9,273 nucleotides of DNA from an uncultured Clostridia bacterium (GTDB lineage Bacteria > Bacillota > Clostridia > Christensenellales > Aristaeellaceae). The stretch lies in the NCBI GenBank assembly GCA_937886445.1, contig CALGBY010000066.1:1-9273 (forward strand), in the 5' to 3' direction. Each line of letters opens with the position of its first letter. Position 1 is the stretch's first letter. The notes beneath the pieces were generated by a model that worked only from the letters and a program-made list of their open reading frames with translations, made no database searches and was not told the DNA's origin. The position numbers and the translations under genes are program-made. Of the stretch, positions 1 through 7,540 are shown in pieces.

Positions 1-606
1 GCGCTGCTGTATCTGCTGGCGGAGCTGAGAAGGATCATCCCCTTTACACTGAAGGCGGTGTTCCTGAAGCTGAGCCCCCTTGCCGATCCCGGGCCGATCG
101 AAAGGCTTTGCGATTCCCTTTCGGTGCCGCTTACCGTGATCGGGACGGATTTTGCGTCCACCCTTCTGGACGCGCCGCACCCCTGCGCGAAATGCGCGTA
201 CCTGAGGCGGGGCATGCTCGTTAAGGCGGCAAAGGAAGCCGGCTGTGATCTGCTGGCGCTGGGACACCACCGGGAGGACGCTGAGGAAACGCTGCTGATG
301 AATATTCTGGAAGGCGGAAGGATGGAGACGCTGCGCCCGGTCGCCGTAATGGAGAGAGAAGGGCTGCGTGTGATCCGTCCCGCGATCCGCCTTTCAGAGG
401 AAAGCCTGCGGGCGATCGCGGAAAGGGAACACCTGCCCGTGATGAAAAGCCTGTGCCCCTATGACGGGAAGAGTAGGCGGGCGGATATGAAAAGAATACT
501 GGCCGCCCTTGAAAAGGAATGCCCCGGGGCGAAGGAACAGTTGCTTGCCGCTGTGGCAAAAAAGCTGTGGGACGGAGAGAAAGAAACAGATAAAGAAACG
601 GAGTAA
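1..606 (+). CDS. ttcA: TtcA-family tRNA 2-thiocytidine synthetase, 5'-truncated
   Basis: This is the C-terminal 201 residues of a PP-loop ATPase that adenylates and thiolates tRNA; TtcA makes 2-thiocytidine at position 32. The frame is open to base 1, so the N-terminus with the SGGKDS-type PP-loop lies outside the window. A GTG at 58 is not the start, because the frame continues upstream. Visible marks are CAKC (residues 62-65 of the fragment), the family block LALGHHREDAEETLLMNI (86-103) and a later Cys at 152. Together these match the three cysteines that hold the iron-sulfur cluster in TtcA. The block separates it from TilS. The stop lies 3 bases before recD2, and the recD2 ribosome binding site sits in its last codons, so the two are co-transcribed. 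A related TtuA-like thiolase is the main alternative. Confidence 0.85.
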   Translation, partial: ALLYLLAELRRIIPFTLKAVFLKLSPLADPGPIERLCDSLSVPLTVIGTDFASTLLDAPHPCAKCAYLRRGMLVKAAKEAGCDLLALGHHREDAEETLLMNILEGGRMETLRPVAVMEREGLRVIRPAIRLSEESLRAIAEREHLPVMKSLCPYDGKSRRADMKRILAALEKECPGAKEQLLAAVAKKLWDGEKETDKETE

Positions 607-609
607 CGG

Positions 610-2802
610 ATGGAACTGCAGGGAATTGTGGAAAGCACTGTGTTTCGCAACGAGGAAAACGGTTATACGGTGCTGCAGCTGCACTCGGGGCGCGAGCATG
701 TGACCGCCGTGGGCATCATGCCGCCGCTCACCGCCGGGGAGCAGGTGACGCTGGAGGGTGACTGGATCCAGCATCCCCAGTACGGAAAGCAGCTGAAGGC
801 ATCCACCTGCAGGGTGGAAAAGCCGACGACCCTGCTGGGGATCGAGCGCTTTCTGGCGAGCGGCCTCATCAAGGGGGTGGGCCGTTCCACCGCGAAGCTG
901 ATCGTTCAGGAATTCGGCACACGCGCACTGGATGTGATCGGAGAGGACCCGCAGAAGCTGACCGTGATCTCCGGTATAGGCAAAAAACGCGCGAAAATGA
1001 TCGGCTATTGCTTTCAGGAGCAATACGCCGCCCGTGAGGCCATGATCTTTCTGCAGAGCTATGGCATATCGCCGAACCTTGCCGTAAAGATCAGCAAACG
1101 CTACGGCCAGGCCACGCAGCAGCTGCTGCGCGAAAACCCGTACCGCCTGATGGAGGATATCGAGGGCGTGGGCTTTACCACGGCGGACCGCATCGCGCTG
1201 GCGATGGGCATTTCCACCGACAGCGAGTTCCGCCTGAAGGGCGGCCTCAAATTTGCCCTCTCTGACGCTTCCCAAAGCGAGGGACATACCTACCTTCCCG
1301 AAAATGTGCTGCTGAGACGGGCCGGAGATATGCTGAAGGTGCCCGCGGAGGTGCTGGAGCATCATCTGGATGAGCTGCTTTTCAAAAAGGAACTGACCGC
1401 GGCGGAGATCGACGGAGTACGGTGCGTGTTCATCACCGCCATGTATCAGGCCGAGGCGGAATGCGCGAAGCGCCTGATCAACCTGCGCGGAAGGGCGCAG
1501 ACGGGCCTGAAAAGCGTGCTTTCCGCGAACATACGCCGCTATGAGCGGGCAAACAGCATCACGCTGAGCGACAGCCAGAAACAGGCGGTGTGCGAGGCGC
1601 TGGATAACGGCCTGTTTATCATTACCGGTGGCCCCGGAACAGGAAAAACCACCATCATCAACTGTATCCTTTCCCTTTTGAACGGGGACGCGCTGCTTGC
1701 GGCGCCCACGGGGCGCGCGGCCAAAAGGATGAGCGAGGCAACGGGCCGGGAAGCCAAAACGCTGCACCGCCTGCTTGAATACAGCGGGGAGGACGGGCAT
1801 TTTACGCGTGATGAGGATAACCCGCTGGATACGCCCTGCGTGATCGTGGATGAAGTGAGCATGGTGGATCTGTTTCTGATGCGCTCACTGCTCCGCGCCC
1901 TGAGAAGCGGTACCCGTCTGATATTGGTAGGGGATGCCGATCAGCTGCCCAGCGTGGGCGCAGGCAATGTGCTTTCCGATATGCTCGCAAGCGGCGTGAT
2001 CCCCTCAGCGCGGCTGACGGTGATCTTCCGCCAGAGCGAGGAGAGCGATATCGTGACCAACGCGCACCGCATCAACCGGGGCGAAATGCCTGTACTGAAC
2101 CGGAAGAACAGCGATTTCTTTTTTGACAGGCAGCTTTACCCGCAGCAGGCGGCTGAAAGCGTGGTGGGGCTTTGCGTAAAAAGGCTGCCCGGTTTTCTGC
2201 ATACAGACAGGCCGATGCGCGACATACAGGTGCTCTCTCCCACCAAAAAGGGGGATTGCGGTGTGATCGCGCTCAACCGCATGCTGCAGGAAGCGCTCAA
2301 CCCGCCTCATCCCCGCAAGCCGGAGATCAGCTGGGGGGACCGCGTGTACCGTCTGGGCGACAAGGTGATGCATATCAAAAACGATTATCAGATCGAATGG
2401 ACAGCGCTGGATGGCGAGGAGGGCACCGGTGCCTTCAACGGCGATATCGGTTATATTACCGCCGTGGATAAGGAAGAGAATACGCTGAGCGTGCTGTATG
2501 ATGACGAGCGTACCGTGGAATACGAATACAGCGCGCTGGAGGAGATCGACCTTGCCTACTGCCTGAGCGTGCATAAGAGCCAGGGAAGTGAATTCCCCTG
2601 CGTGGTGATGCCCGTAACGGGAGGGCCGCGTATGCTGCTGAACCGCAACCTGTTTTACACCGCACTTACCAGAGCGAGAAAGCTGGTGGTGCTGGTGGGC
2701 AGGGAGGATTGTATTGCCGATATGGTGAATAACGATCACATCAACGCGCGCTATACAGCGCTTAAGGAACGATTGGAGGATTACGACAGCATGGGGCGAT
2801 AA
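610..2802 (+). CDS. recD2: RecD2 (RecD-like) SF1B DNA helicase
   Basis: This is an ATP-dependent 5'-3' DNA helicase of the RecD2/YrrC family. It acts in DNA repair and replication-fork maintenance without RecBC. Its 730 residues are normal for the family. An N-terminal OB-like domain (about 1-70) is followed by three helix-hairpin-helix units (KGVGRS near 90, SGIGKK near 122, EGVGFT near 186). The helicase core shows Walker A GGPGTGKTT (340-348), motif Ia APTGRAAKRM (365-374), Walker B VIVDEVSMVD (411-420), motif III LVGDADQLPSVG (439-450), a VIFRQ arginine motif (471-475), the SVHKSQGSEF block (653-662) and the final YTALTRAR motif (683-690). GGAG at 600-603 is spaced 6 bases from the ATG. 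No key motif is missing, so it should be active. The last base of the TAA stop is shared with the comF start. Confidence 0.97.
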   Translation: MELQGIVESTVFRNEENGYTVLQLHSGREHVTAVGIMPPLTAGEQVTLEGDWIQHPQYGKQLKASTCRVEKPTTLLGIERFLASGLIKGVGRSTAKLIVQEFGTRALDVIGEDPQKLTVISGIGKKRAKMIGYCFQEQYAAREAMIFLQSYGISPNLAVKISKRYGQATQQLLRENPYRLMEDIEGVGFTTADRIALAMGISTDSEFRLKGGLKFALSDASQSEGHTYLPENVLLRRAGDMLKVPAEVLEHHLDELLFKKELTAAEIDGVRCVFITAMYQAEAECAKRLINLRGRAQTGLKSVLSANIRRYERANSITLSDSQKQAVCEALDNGLFIITGGPGTGKTTIINCILSLLNGDALLAAPTGRAAKRMSEATGREAKTLHRLLEYSGEDGHFTRDEDNPLDTPCVIVDEVSMVDLFLMRSLLRALRSGTRLILVGDADQLPSVGAGNVLSDMLASGVIPSARLTVIFRQSEESDIVTNAHRINRGEMPVLNRKNSDFFFDRQLYPQQAAESVVGLCVKRLPGFLHTDRPMRDIQVLSPTKKGDCGVIALNRMLQEALNPPHPRKPEISWGDRVYRLGDKVMHIKNDYQIEWTALDGEEGTGAFNGDIGYITAVDKEENTLSVLYDDERTVEYEYSALEEIDLAYCLSVHKSQGSEFPCVVMPVTGGPRMLLNRNLFYTALTRARKLVVLVGREDCIADMVNNDHINARYTALKERLEDYDSMGR

Positions 2803-3584
2803 TGAACCTGCTTTTCCCTGTGGGAAGGTGTATGGGCTGTGACCGCCCGAGACCGGTAAAAAGCAGCGGGCTCTGCGAGATGTGTGAAAAAAGGATCGCG
2901 CTGTATCGCATCCCTCCCGAAAGCTGTGAGCGCTGCAGCAGCCATATCCCGCGCGGAAGAGCCTGCCCGTTTTGCTCAGGCGGCTTCGCGGAGGGGCTGG
3001 ACTTTCTGTATTCTCCTCTGCGTTACCGCGCGGAGGTGAGGAGGCTGGTGCATCTGCTGAAATTCGGCCATGAGAAGCTGGCAGCGGAATATCTGGGCCC
3101 TCTGATGGCGAACGCGCTGAAGGACAGAAGCTTTGACTGCATCGTGCCGGTGCCGCTTTTCAGAACGCGGCGGCGGGAACGCGGGTATAACCAGAGTACG
3201 TTGCTGGCTGAGGCGGTATATCGCGAAACAGGCATCCCCGTGCGGGAGGAGCTTTTGCTGCGTGTAAAGGAGACAAAGGCCCAAAGCGGGCTCGCGCGGG
3301 AGCTGCGCGGGGCGAATGTGGAAAACGCCTTTCAGGCAGCGGACGGGGTCAAGGGGCTGAGCATCCTGCTTCTGGACGATGTGCGCACCAGCGGCAGCAC
3401 CGCGCGCGCCTGCGCCGCTGCGCTTCGTGAAAAGGGCGCCGCCCGCGTATCGCTGCTTACGGCGGCTTCTGTGTGGTGCTTTGCCGAAAACGAAAAGAAG
3501 CCCGTGAAAAAGCGCGCTGTGAAAACGGAGAGCGTGCCGGAGCCGGACAGTGAGGATATGGAGGACGCACAGGATGGACAGTGA
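2802..3584 (+). CDS. comF: ComF family phosphoribosyltransferase-like protein
   Basis: This is a ComF/amidophosphoribosyltransferase-like protein of 260 residues. The family is linked to DNA uptake in competent bacteria but is also common in species with no known competence, so the exact role here is open. The N-terminus carries paired cysteines (10/13, 25/28, 42/45, 55/58), consistent with zinc binding. A type I PRTase domain follows, with PVPLFRTRRRERGYNQS (117-133) and the PRPP-binding loop ILLLDDVRTSGST (188-200). The ATG overlaps the recD2 TAA by one base (TAATG), implying translational coupling, and the 3' end overlaps the next gene by 11 bases. The last 30 or so residues are odd: a lysine-rich patch (KKPVKKRAVK) followed by an acidic tail, beyond the usual end of the fold. 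Confidence 0.93.
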   Translation: MNLLFPVGRCMGCDRPRPVKSSGLCEMCEKRIALYRIPPESCERCSSHIPRGRACPFCSGGFAEGLDFLYSPLRYRAEVRRLVHLLKFGHEKLAAEYLGPLMANALKDRSFDCIVPVPLFRTRRRERGYNQSTLLAEAVYRETGIPVREELLLRVKETKAQSGLARELRGANVENAFQAADGVKGLSILLLDDVRTSGSTARACAAALREKGAARVSLLTAASVWCFAENEKKPVKKRAVKTESVPEPDSEDMEDAQDGQ

Positions 3585-4281
3585 GATCTACGCGCGCACG
3601 GAGGCGCTTCTTGGGCCGGACGCGATGGATACGCTTTACTCCGCACGGATGGCGGTGTTTGGCGTGGGCGGTGTGGGCAGCGCGTGCGCCGAGGCACTGG
3701 CAAGGTGCGGTGTGGGCCGTATTGACCTGTTTGACCCGGATACCGTGTCCTTTTCCAATATCAACCGTCAGCTGATCGCCCTGCACAGCACTGTGGGACG
3801 CTATAAGGCGGATGTGATGAAAGAGCGGATCCGTGAGATCGACCCGGAGATCGACTGCCGGGCCTACAAAGTGTTTTATGAAGAGGCAAACTGTACCGAA
3901 TACCCGTTTGGCGGCTATGATTACATCGCGGACTGTATTGATACCGTTTCATCAAAACTGCTGATCATAAAGCAGGCGCGGCTGAACGGCGTGAAGGTGA
4001 TCAGTGCTTTGGGCACCGGCAATAAGCTGCATCCCGAACTGCTGCGCTGTGCCGATATCAAAAAAACCAATGTCTGCCCGCTGGCGCGTGTGATGCGCCG
4101 CCTGTGCCGTGAAAACGGCATCACGGAGCTGAAGGTGATCTACAGCGAGGAGGAGCCGAGAAAGGTGTGCGTGGGGGAGGAAAACGGACGGCATCCGCCG
4201 GCCAGTATCTCCTTTGTGCCGCCGGCCGCCGGCATGCTGATGGCGGGAGAGATCATAAGGGAGATATTGAATATTCAATAA
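3574..4281 (+). CDS. tcdA: tRNA threonylcarbamoyladenosine dehydratase (TcdA/CsdL, ThiF family)
   Basis: This is an E1-like adenylating enzyme that cyclises t6A37 of ANN-decoding tRNAs to ct6A, acting in the cytoplasm. It has 235 residues from the ATG at 3574. That start is preferred over an in-frame GTG at 3550 because GGAGG at about 3560-3564 is well placed for it and the protein then begins as usual for the family. Visible motifs are the nucleotide-binding loop GVGGVGS (30-36), the acidic end of the second strand DLFDPDTV (51-58), NINRQ with the adenylation arginine (63-67), GRYKADVM (76-83), and CIDTVSSK (121-128). The block KKTNVCPLARVMRR (163-176) is typical of TcdA rather than ThiF or MoeB. 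It overlaps comF by 11 bases and is last in the operon. With ttcA it makes two tRNA-modification genes bracketing recD2-comF. Confidence 0.92.
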   Translation: MDSEIYARTEALLGPDAMDTLYSARMAVFGVGGVGSACAEALARCGVGRIDLFDPDTVSFSNINRQLIALHSTVGRYKADVMKERIREIDPEIDCRAYKVFYEEANCTEYPFGGYDYIADCIDTVSSKLLIIKQARLNGVKVISALGTGNKLHPELLRCADIKKTNVCPLARVMRRLCRENGITELKVIYSEEEPRKVCVGEENGRHPPASISFVPPAAGMLMAGEIIREILNIQ

Positions 4282-4284
4282 AGC

Positions 4285-4324
4285 AACACGCCGGTACCGG
4301 GAAATATCCCGATGCCGGCGTGTT
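4285..4324. terminator. Hairpin terminator between converging operons
   Basis: A 10-bp perfect stem (AACACGCCGG with CCGGCGTGTT) continues through a 3-bp imperfect step into a second 5-bp stem (CGGGA with TCCCG), closed by the loop AATA. It starts 3 bases after the tcdA stop and lies 16 bases beyond the stop of the converging minus-strand gene. It can form on either strand. Trailing T-rich sequence is modest both ways: GCTTTATT on the minus strand and CATTT on the plus strand. Shared bidirectional termination is therefore inferred, with a slightly better case for the minus strand. Confidence 0.8.
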
Positions 4325-4340
4325 CATTTGAGCGCTGTGC

Positions 4341-4964
4341 TTATTCCTGCGCGCTCTCTGCGGCTTCCGTGCTTGCCTCATCCTCCGCGACGGCCTGCAC
4401 GGGGGCGATCTTCGCGGTGGAAACCGCTTTTTTCACTCCTTCCAGATCCTCCGTGAGGGAACGCACGGCGCAGTGGGCATTGTAGACGAACTGGACGGAG
4501 GCTTCCTCACCGATATTCGCGTAGAGCGTGTAGTACAGGTGTATACGCCCGTCCTCTGAATTGTAGATGAAAATGAAAACCTTTGCTGCCACACCGTCAA
4601 AATCCTCTGTGCCTTCCGATATGAGCATCAGCCTTGTGCATTTCAGCTTGTTCTGGATATACGCTTTTTCCTCCTCGGCACTGATGGCGTCCAGATCAAG
4701 CAGACAATCCGCCGTGTAAAGGTACAATTCCGGTGTAAAGCCGTTTACATCCTTTTTGCCTTCAAACACCGCTGTCTGTCTTTCCACGTCAAAGAAGACC
4801 TGCGAAAACCCCTCGGGCAGTGTGAAGGTAAAGTCGCCGCTCCGGTAGCATCCGTCTTCTGTTTTTCCTTCCTCCGGCATCAGCGGAGCAGCCAGAGCGG
4901 TGGAGCACAGCAGCGCGCACAGGAGCAGCAGCGCCGCGGGTACAGTGATCAGTCTTTTCATCAT
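4341..4964 (-). CDS. Secreted protein of unknown function, paralogue A
   Basis: The function is not recognised. The 207-residue product starts with a clear signal peptide: MMKRL, a leucine/alanine-rich core and cleavage after STALA (about residue 25). It should be exported. The mature part opens with EGKTEDGCYRSGDFTFTLPE, a pattern shared with the neighbouring 198-residue protein (KGKVKDGIF, then FTVPYGFS). A predicted alpha/beta domain of about 150 residues ends at TAKIAP, followed by a low-complexity Ala/Glu tail. Strands beginning with F-T-L-P-E-G-F resemble those of PsbP-like or DUF-type secreted domains, but this is only a resemblance. AAAGGAG at 4974-4980 supports the ATG at 4964; a second ATG at 4961 is possible. 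It is last in a three-gene unit, 20 bases after the preceding gene. Confidence 0.85.
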   Translation of the reverse strand: MMKRLITVPAALLLLCALLCSTALAAPLMPEEGKTEDGCYRSGDFTFTLPEGFSQVFFDVERQTAVFEGKKDVNGFTPELYLYTADCLLDLDAISAEEEKAYIQNKLKCTRLMLISEGTEDFDGVAAKVFIFIYNSEDGRIHLYYTLYANIGEEASVQFVYNAHCAVRSLTEDLEGVKKAVSTAKIAPVQAVAEDEASTEAAESAQE

Positions 4965-4984
4965 CGATATCCGCTCCTTTCCGT

Positions 4985-5581
4985 TCAGGGTACGATCAGC
5001 GTGTCATACAGAGCATCCAGGCTTTCAAGGTCCCGTATCATGGTCTGCTGGGCACTGAAGCAGATGTAGTAAAGGCGAACGAAGCTTTTTACGGTGCTGA
5101 AGCAATAGCAGCGCGCAAAGCAGTTGTACAGTACGCTCCAGCGCTGAATGCGGCTCACCACGAACATATTTCGCTGTGTTCTGCCGTTTTTCTGCACCAG
5201 ATGATCCTCAAGCACGCAAAAATCGGAAAACTTATCGTATTTCCATGTCACATTGCTGCTGCTGATATCCGAGGCGAAATCCATCGCGTTATATTTGGTC
5301 ACATCACGCCCGCCGGGGCTGATCTCCAGCACGATCAAAGGGCAGTACCCGTAGCTGTCTCTCTGACCGTCAAGATAGATCCTGTAAACGCCTGTGTTCA
5401 AGTTTTCCTGATCAGAGAGGGAAAACCCGTAAGGCACGGTAAAGCTTACGCCGTCCGCGTTTGTGAAGATGCCGTCCTTCACCTTTCCCTTTTCCTGAAC
5501 GGCCTGTGCCGGCAGAGCGCCGGGCAGCAGCGTCAGGATACAGAAAAGCGAGAACAACCGTATAAACGAGATCTTTTTCAT
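4985..5581 (-). CDS. Secreted protein of unknown function, paralogue B
   Basis: This is a 198-residue exported protein with a signal peptide (MKKISFIRLF, hydrophobic core, cleavage near PAQA at about 27). No known function is recognised. Its layout follows the downstream 207-residue protein: a G-K-x-x-D-G opening, a F-T-V-P-Y-G-F strand, a D-x-x-G-Y/F-x-P step near residue 75, and an ending with R-D-L-E-S-L matching E-D-L-E-G-V. The two are probably diverged duplicates. It lacks the acidic tail of its partner and is richer in Cys and aromatic residues in the last third. The ATG overlaps the upstream stop as ATGA, and its GAGGAGG ribosome site lies inside the upstream gene, so translation is coupled. 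Confidence 0.85.
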   Translation of the reverse strand: MKKISFIRLFSLFCILTLLPGALPAQAVQEKGKVKDGIFTNADGVSFTVPYGFSLSDQENLNTGVYRIYLDGQRDSYGYCPLIVLEISPGGRDVTKYNAMDFASDISSSNVTWKYDKFSDFCVLEDHLVQKNGRTQRNMFVVSRIQRWSVLYNCFARCYCFSTVKSFVRLYYICFSAQQTMIRDLESLDALYDTLIVP

Positions 5582-6771
5582 TTTGCCTCCTCCTCAACGG
5601 TCAGGCCGTCCGCGGTCGCCCCATCCGCCTCTGCAGCGGCTTCATCGGGTACCAGCTCGATATCCTCAGCCTTGACATAATACGCTCTTTCATCGATACG
5701 GAACAGATAGAAATCAGCGCCTTCCTTTGTAGTAAACATGTCTTCTATCTCATATTCTCCCTGCTTGCGTAGCCGGTCTGATATACTGCCTGTCCAGGGC
5801 TGACTGTAGAACGGCGTTTTGTCCTTATAGAGACGCAGCTTGTGCCCTTCTTCGGGCTTTTCGGTGCAGTAGTTGATGTGCTTTTCGGCAATGAAGCCGG
5901 CCTTTCCGCCGTATTCCGTGATGACATACTTTTTTTCATAGCCGTACACATTGATCACGCTTTCCAGATCGACATAAACGGAATGATCGCCGTTGTTCTG
6001 CGTGTTGACCTGCAGAGGCGCCTTTTCCGGGTTGGAAGGGTAGTTCGTCACGCGTGCCTTTACCGGCTCCTGATCCTTTGAGATGTTCATATACATGAGC
6101 GACTTGTTGCCGATGTAAACGACCTTGTTGCCGTACAGCACCTTCAGATAGGGGGGAAGCGCCTCCAGTACGAACAGGATCGTGCCGCCGGGGATCCTGT
6201 TTTCATATTTGGTCTCATGCGCGCGGCCGTTGCTGTATTCGGTGTAATAGGAGACCTCAGCCTTGTTGTACACAAAGCCGATGCGCTCATTATCCGGAAC
6301 GGTATCGGAGCCGGGGTAAAGATCCTCCGTATACGCTTCCGCGTAGGTACCGTCCGGGAGGGAGACGGAGGTTTTCTGCAGGCCGATCACGGCGGGGAAG
6401 GCCCAGCGCTCGGTCACATTGCCTTCTTCATCCTCAGTGCGCCAGATGAGCCATGTTTCGTCCGGAACAAAATCCTCCGGAATGCTGCTTTCAGCCGCAG
6501 TGCTTTCAGCTTCATGCGGGATCGCTTCCTGCTGCTTTTTTCCGCATACGGAACAGACCCGCTCGCGCAGCCCGTCCGATACCTCGGTGACGGACAGAAG
6601 CTCCTTCCATTCGCTCCACACATGTTCGCAGGTGATGGCGGCGTTTCTGTCGCGCAGCGGGGTGTTGATCAGTTCCCGGTAGCGTTTCGCGCTTCCTGTT
6701 TCGGCCAGACCTGTTTCAAAAAGAAACAGAAAAGCCAAAAACAGGCAGAGACCGGCAGGATATTTTTTCAT
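5578..6771 (-). CDS. Exported protein with Cys/His module and SH3-like repeats
   Basis: This 397-residue exported protein begins with MKKYPAG, a Leu/Phe core and a likely cleavage after GLA (about 23). Residues 48-86 carry the spaced motif CEHVWSEW ... CSVCG ... IPH. This Cys/His arrangement is often seen as a small zinc-ribbon-like module in clostridial surface proteins. From about 165 to 375 there are three stretches with the strand pattern of bacterial SH3-like domains (about 165-228, 240-301 and 311-374), each ending in Tyr- or Val-rich strands such as KVVYIGNKSLMYMN, KAGFIAEKHIN and RAYYVKAEDIELV. The C-terminus is an acidic Ala/Glu tail. A wall- or surface-binding role is inferred; no catalytic motif is visible. 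AGGAGG 7 bases before the ATG supports the start. It is first of the three-gene unit. Confidence 0.85.
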   Translation of the reverse strand: MKKYPAGLCLFLAFLFLFETGLAETGSAKRYRELINTPLRDRNAAITCEHVWSEWKELLSVTEVSDGLRERVCSVCGKKQQEAIPHEAESTAAESSIPEDFVPDETWLIWRTEDEEGNVTERWAFPAVIGLQKTSVSLPDGTYAEAYTEDLYPGSDTVPDNERIGFVYNKAEVSYYTEYSNGRAHETKYENRIPGGTILFVLEALPPYLKVLYGNKVVYIGNKSLMYMNISKDQEPVKARVTNYPSNPEKAPLQVNTQNNGDHSVYVDLESVINVYGYEKKYVITEYGGKAGFIAEKHINYCTEKPEEGHKLRLYKDKTPFYSQPWTGSISDRLRKQGEYEIEDMFTTKEGADFYLFRIDERAYYVKAEDIELVPDEAAAEADGATADGLTVEEEAK

Positions 6772-6806
6772 CTTTTTTCCTCCTTGTCAGGTTATCGGAT
6801 CAGTTT

Positions 6807-6969
6807 GGGAAACGCTGATTAATTCGGCAGACTCATCTGCGGCGTCTTTTGCACAATCTGCTTTCCGCAAAAATCTCGATTTACCTCCAGTAAACCTTCG
6901 ATTTTTGCAGTCGCATCTTGTACAAAATTCGCTCGCATCTGAACCCACCTCAATTAATCAGTGTTTCCC
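6807..6969. repeat. 163-bp palindromic MITE-like element
   Basis: The ends form an 18-bp inverted repeat with one mismatch: GGGAAACGCTGATTAATT at 6807-6824 and AATTAATCAGTGTTTCCC at 6952-6969. Internal arms also pair. TTTTGCACAA (6847-6856) faces TTGTACAAAA (6918-6927), and GCAAAAATC (6867-6875) faces GATTTTTGC (6900-6908) exactly. The centre is near 6888. A small side hairpin, GCAGA-CTCA-TCTGC, sits at 6827-6840. The element has no ORF and fills the gap between the stop of the 188-residue gene and the leader of the 397-residue gene. Its whole-length symmetry fits a non-autonomous transposon or a structured repeat family. No target-site duplication is evident. It lies on the boundary between GC-rich and AT-rich DNA. 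Confidence 0.8.
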
Positions 6970-6973
6970 TAGA

Positions 6974-7540
6974 CTAAATAAGAACTCCATGAAACAATTG
7001 ATAGAGAAAAAAGCGCGTTGTTTGTTTGAGAGTTAATGCATCAAAAACCATCGTTTCACCACTATCTGTCCATGCTACAATATATCCATCACAAGAAAAA
7101 ATAGTATTTATTGTTGTACCTGAACCAACATCACATATGGTCTCAGGGAAATCTCCTTTTCCTATCATTGAAAGAATGTTTTTTACAGTAAGTGAATCTG
7201 ACTGTGTTCCTTTCCAATTTTTGTTTATTTCATCATACATCATATACTGAGTAATCAACTGATTGTCGAATACGGCGATCAAATACTGATGTCCATTCTG
7301 CCACCTTGTATAGTGACTATCTAGTAACATAAACTCATTATTGATTGAAGTAGGAACCAAAGACCACTCCGATTGTATTTTTACATATTCCTCACCAACA
7401 AAACTATCATCGACAATATAGCATGTTTCTGACTCACCCCCGCAAACCGGACATCTTTCTGCCATTCCATGTGGCAGAAAAACTATTAAAAGAATTGTTA
7501 CCGTAACGAAAATAAACAAACTGCGTTTCTTAGTTCCCAT
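6974..7540 (-). CDS. Small secreted protein with CPVCG motif, unknown function
   Basis: This is a 188-residue protein with a signal peptide: MGTKKRS, a strongly hydrophobic stretch (8-22) and likely cleavage after GMA (about 27). Right after it come CPVCG (30-34) and another Cys at 40, a possible half zinc-ribbon or disulphide site. The rest is predicted beta-rich and reads like sensor-type or WD-like strands (QYLIAVFDN, YIVAWTDSGETMVFD), but no family is recognised. GAAAGGGG with 6-base spacing supports the ATG, which overlaps the upstream 61-residue reading frame by 11 bases. Codon use is AT-rich, unlike the operon on the other side of the palindromic element. The TAG stop lies 4 bases from that element, so its C-terminus may have been altered by insertion. 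Confidence 0.75.
   Translation of the reverse strand: MGTKKRSLFIFVTVTILLIVFLPHGMAERCPVCGGESETCYIVDDSFVGEEYVKIQSEWSLVPTSINNEFMLLDSHYTRWQNGHQYLIAVFDNQLITQYMMYDEINKNWKGTQSDSLTVKNILSMIGKGDFPETICDVGSGTTINTIFSCDGYIVAWTDSGETMVFDALTLKQTTRFFLYQLFHGVLI

Noticed and set aside
394..1800. 468-residue open frame on the minus strand opposite recD2
   Set aside because: It is antisense to a gene with all helicase motifs intact and is His/Gln/Arg-rich as expected for a shadow frame in GC-rich DNA.
2005..2739. 244-residue minus-strand frame opposite the end of recD2
   Set aside because: It overlaps the conserved SVHKSQGSEF and YTALTRAR region of recD2 and has no ribosome site or recognisable domain.
3550..3573. 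Upstream GTG start for tcdA
   Set aside because: The ATG at 3574 has the better-placed GGAGG and gives the usual family N-terminus.
5201..5680. 159-residue plus-strand frame across the secreted-protein genes
   Set aside because: It is the complement of two coupled genes with signal peptides and good ribosome sites, and its own product has no such features.
6807..6969. Simple rho-independent terminator
   Set aside because: The structure is 163 bases long with symmetric ends and no T-tract, which suits a repeat element better.
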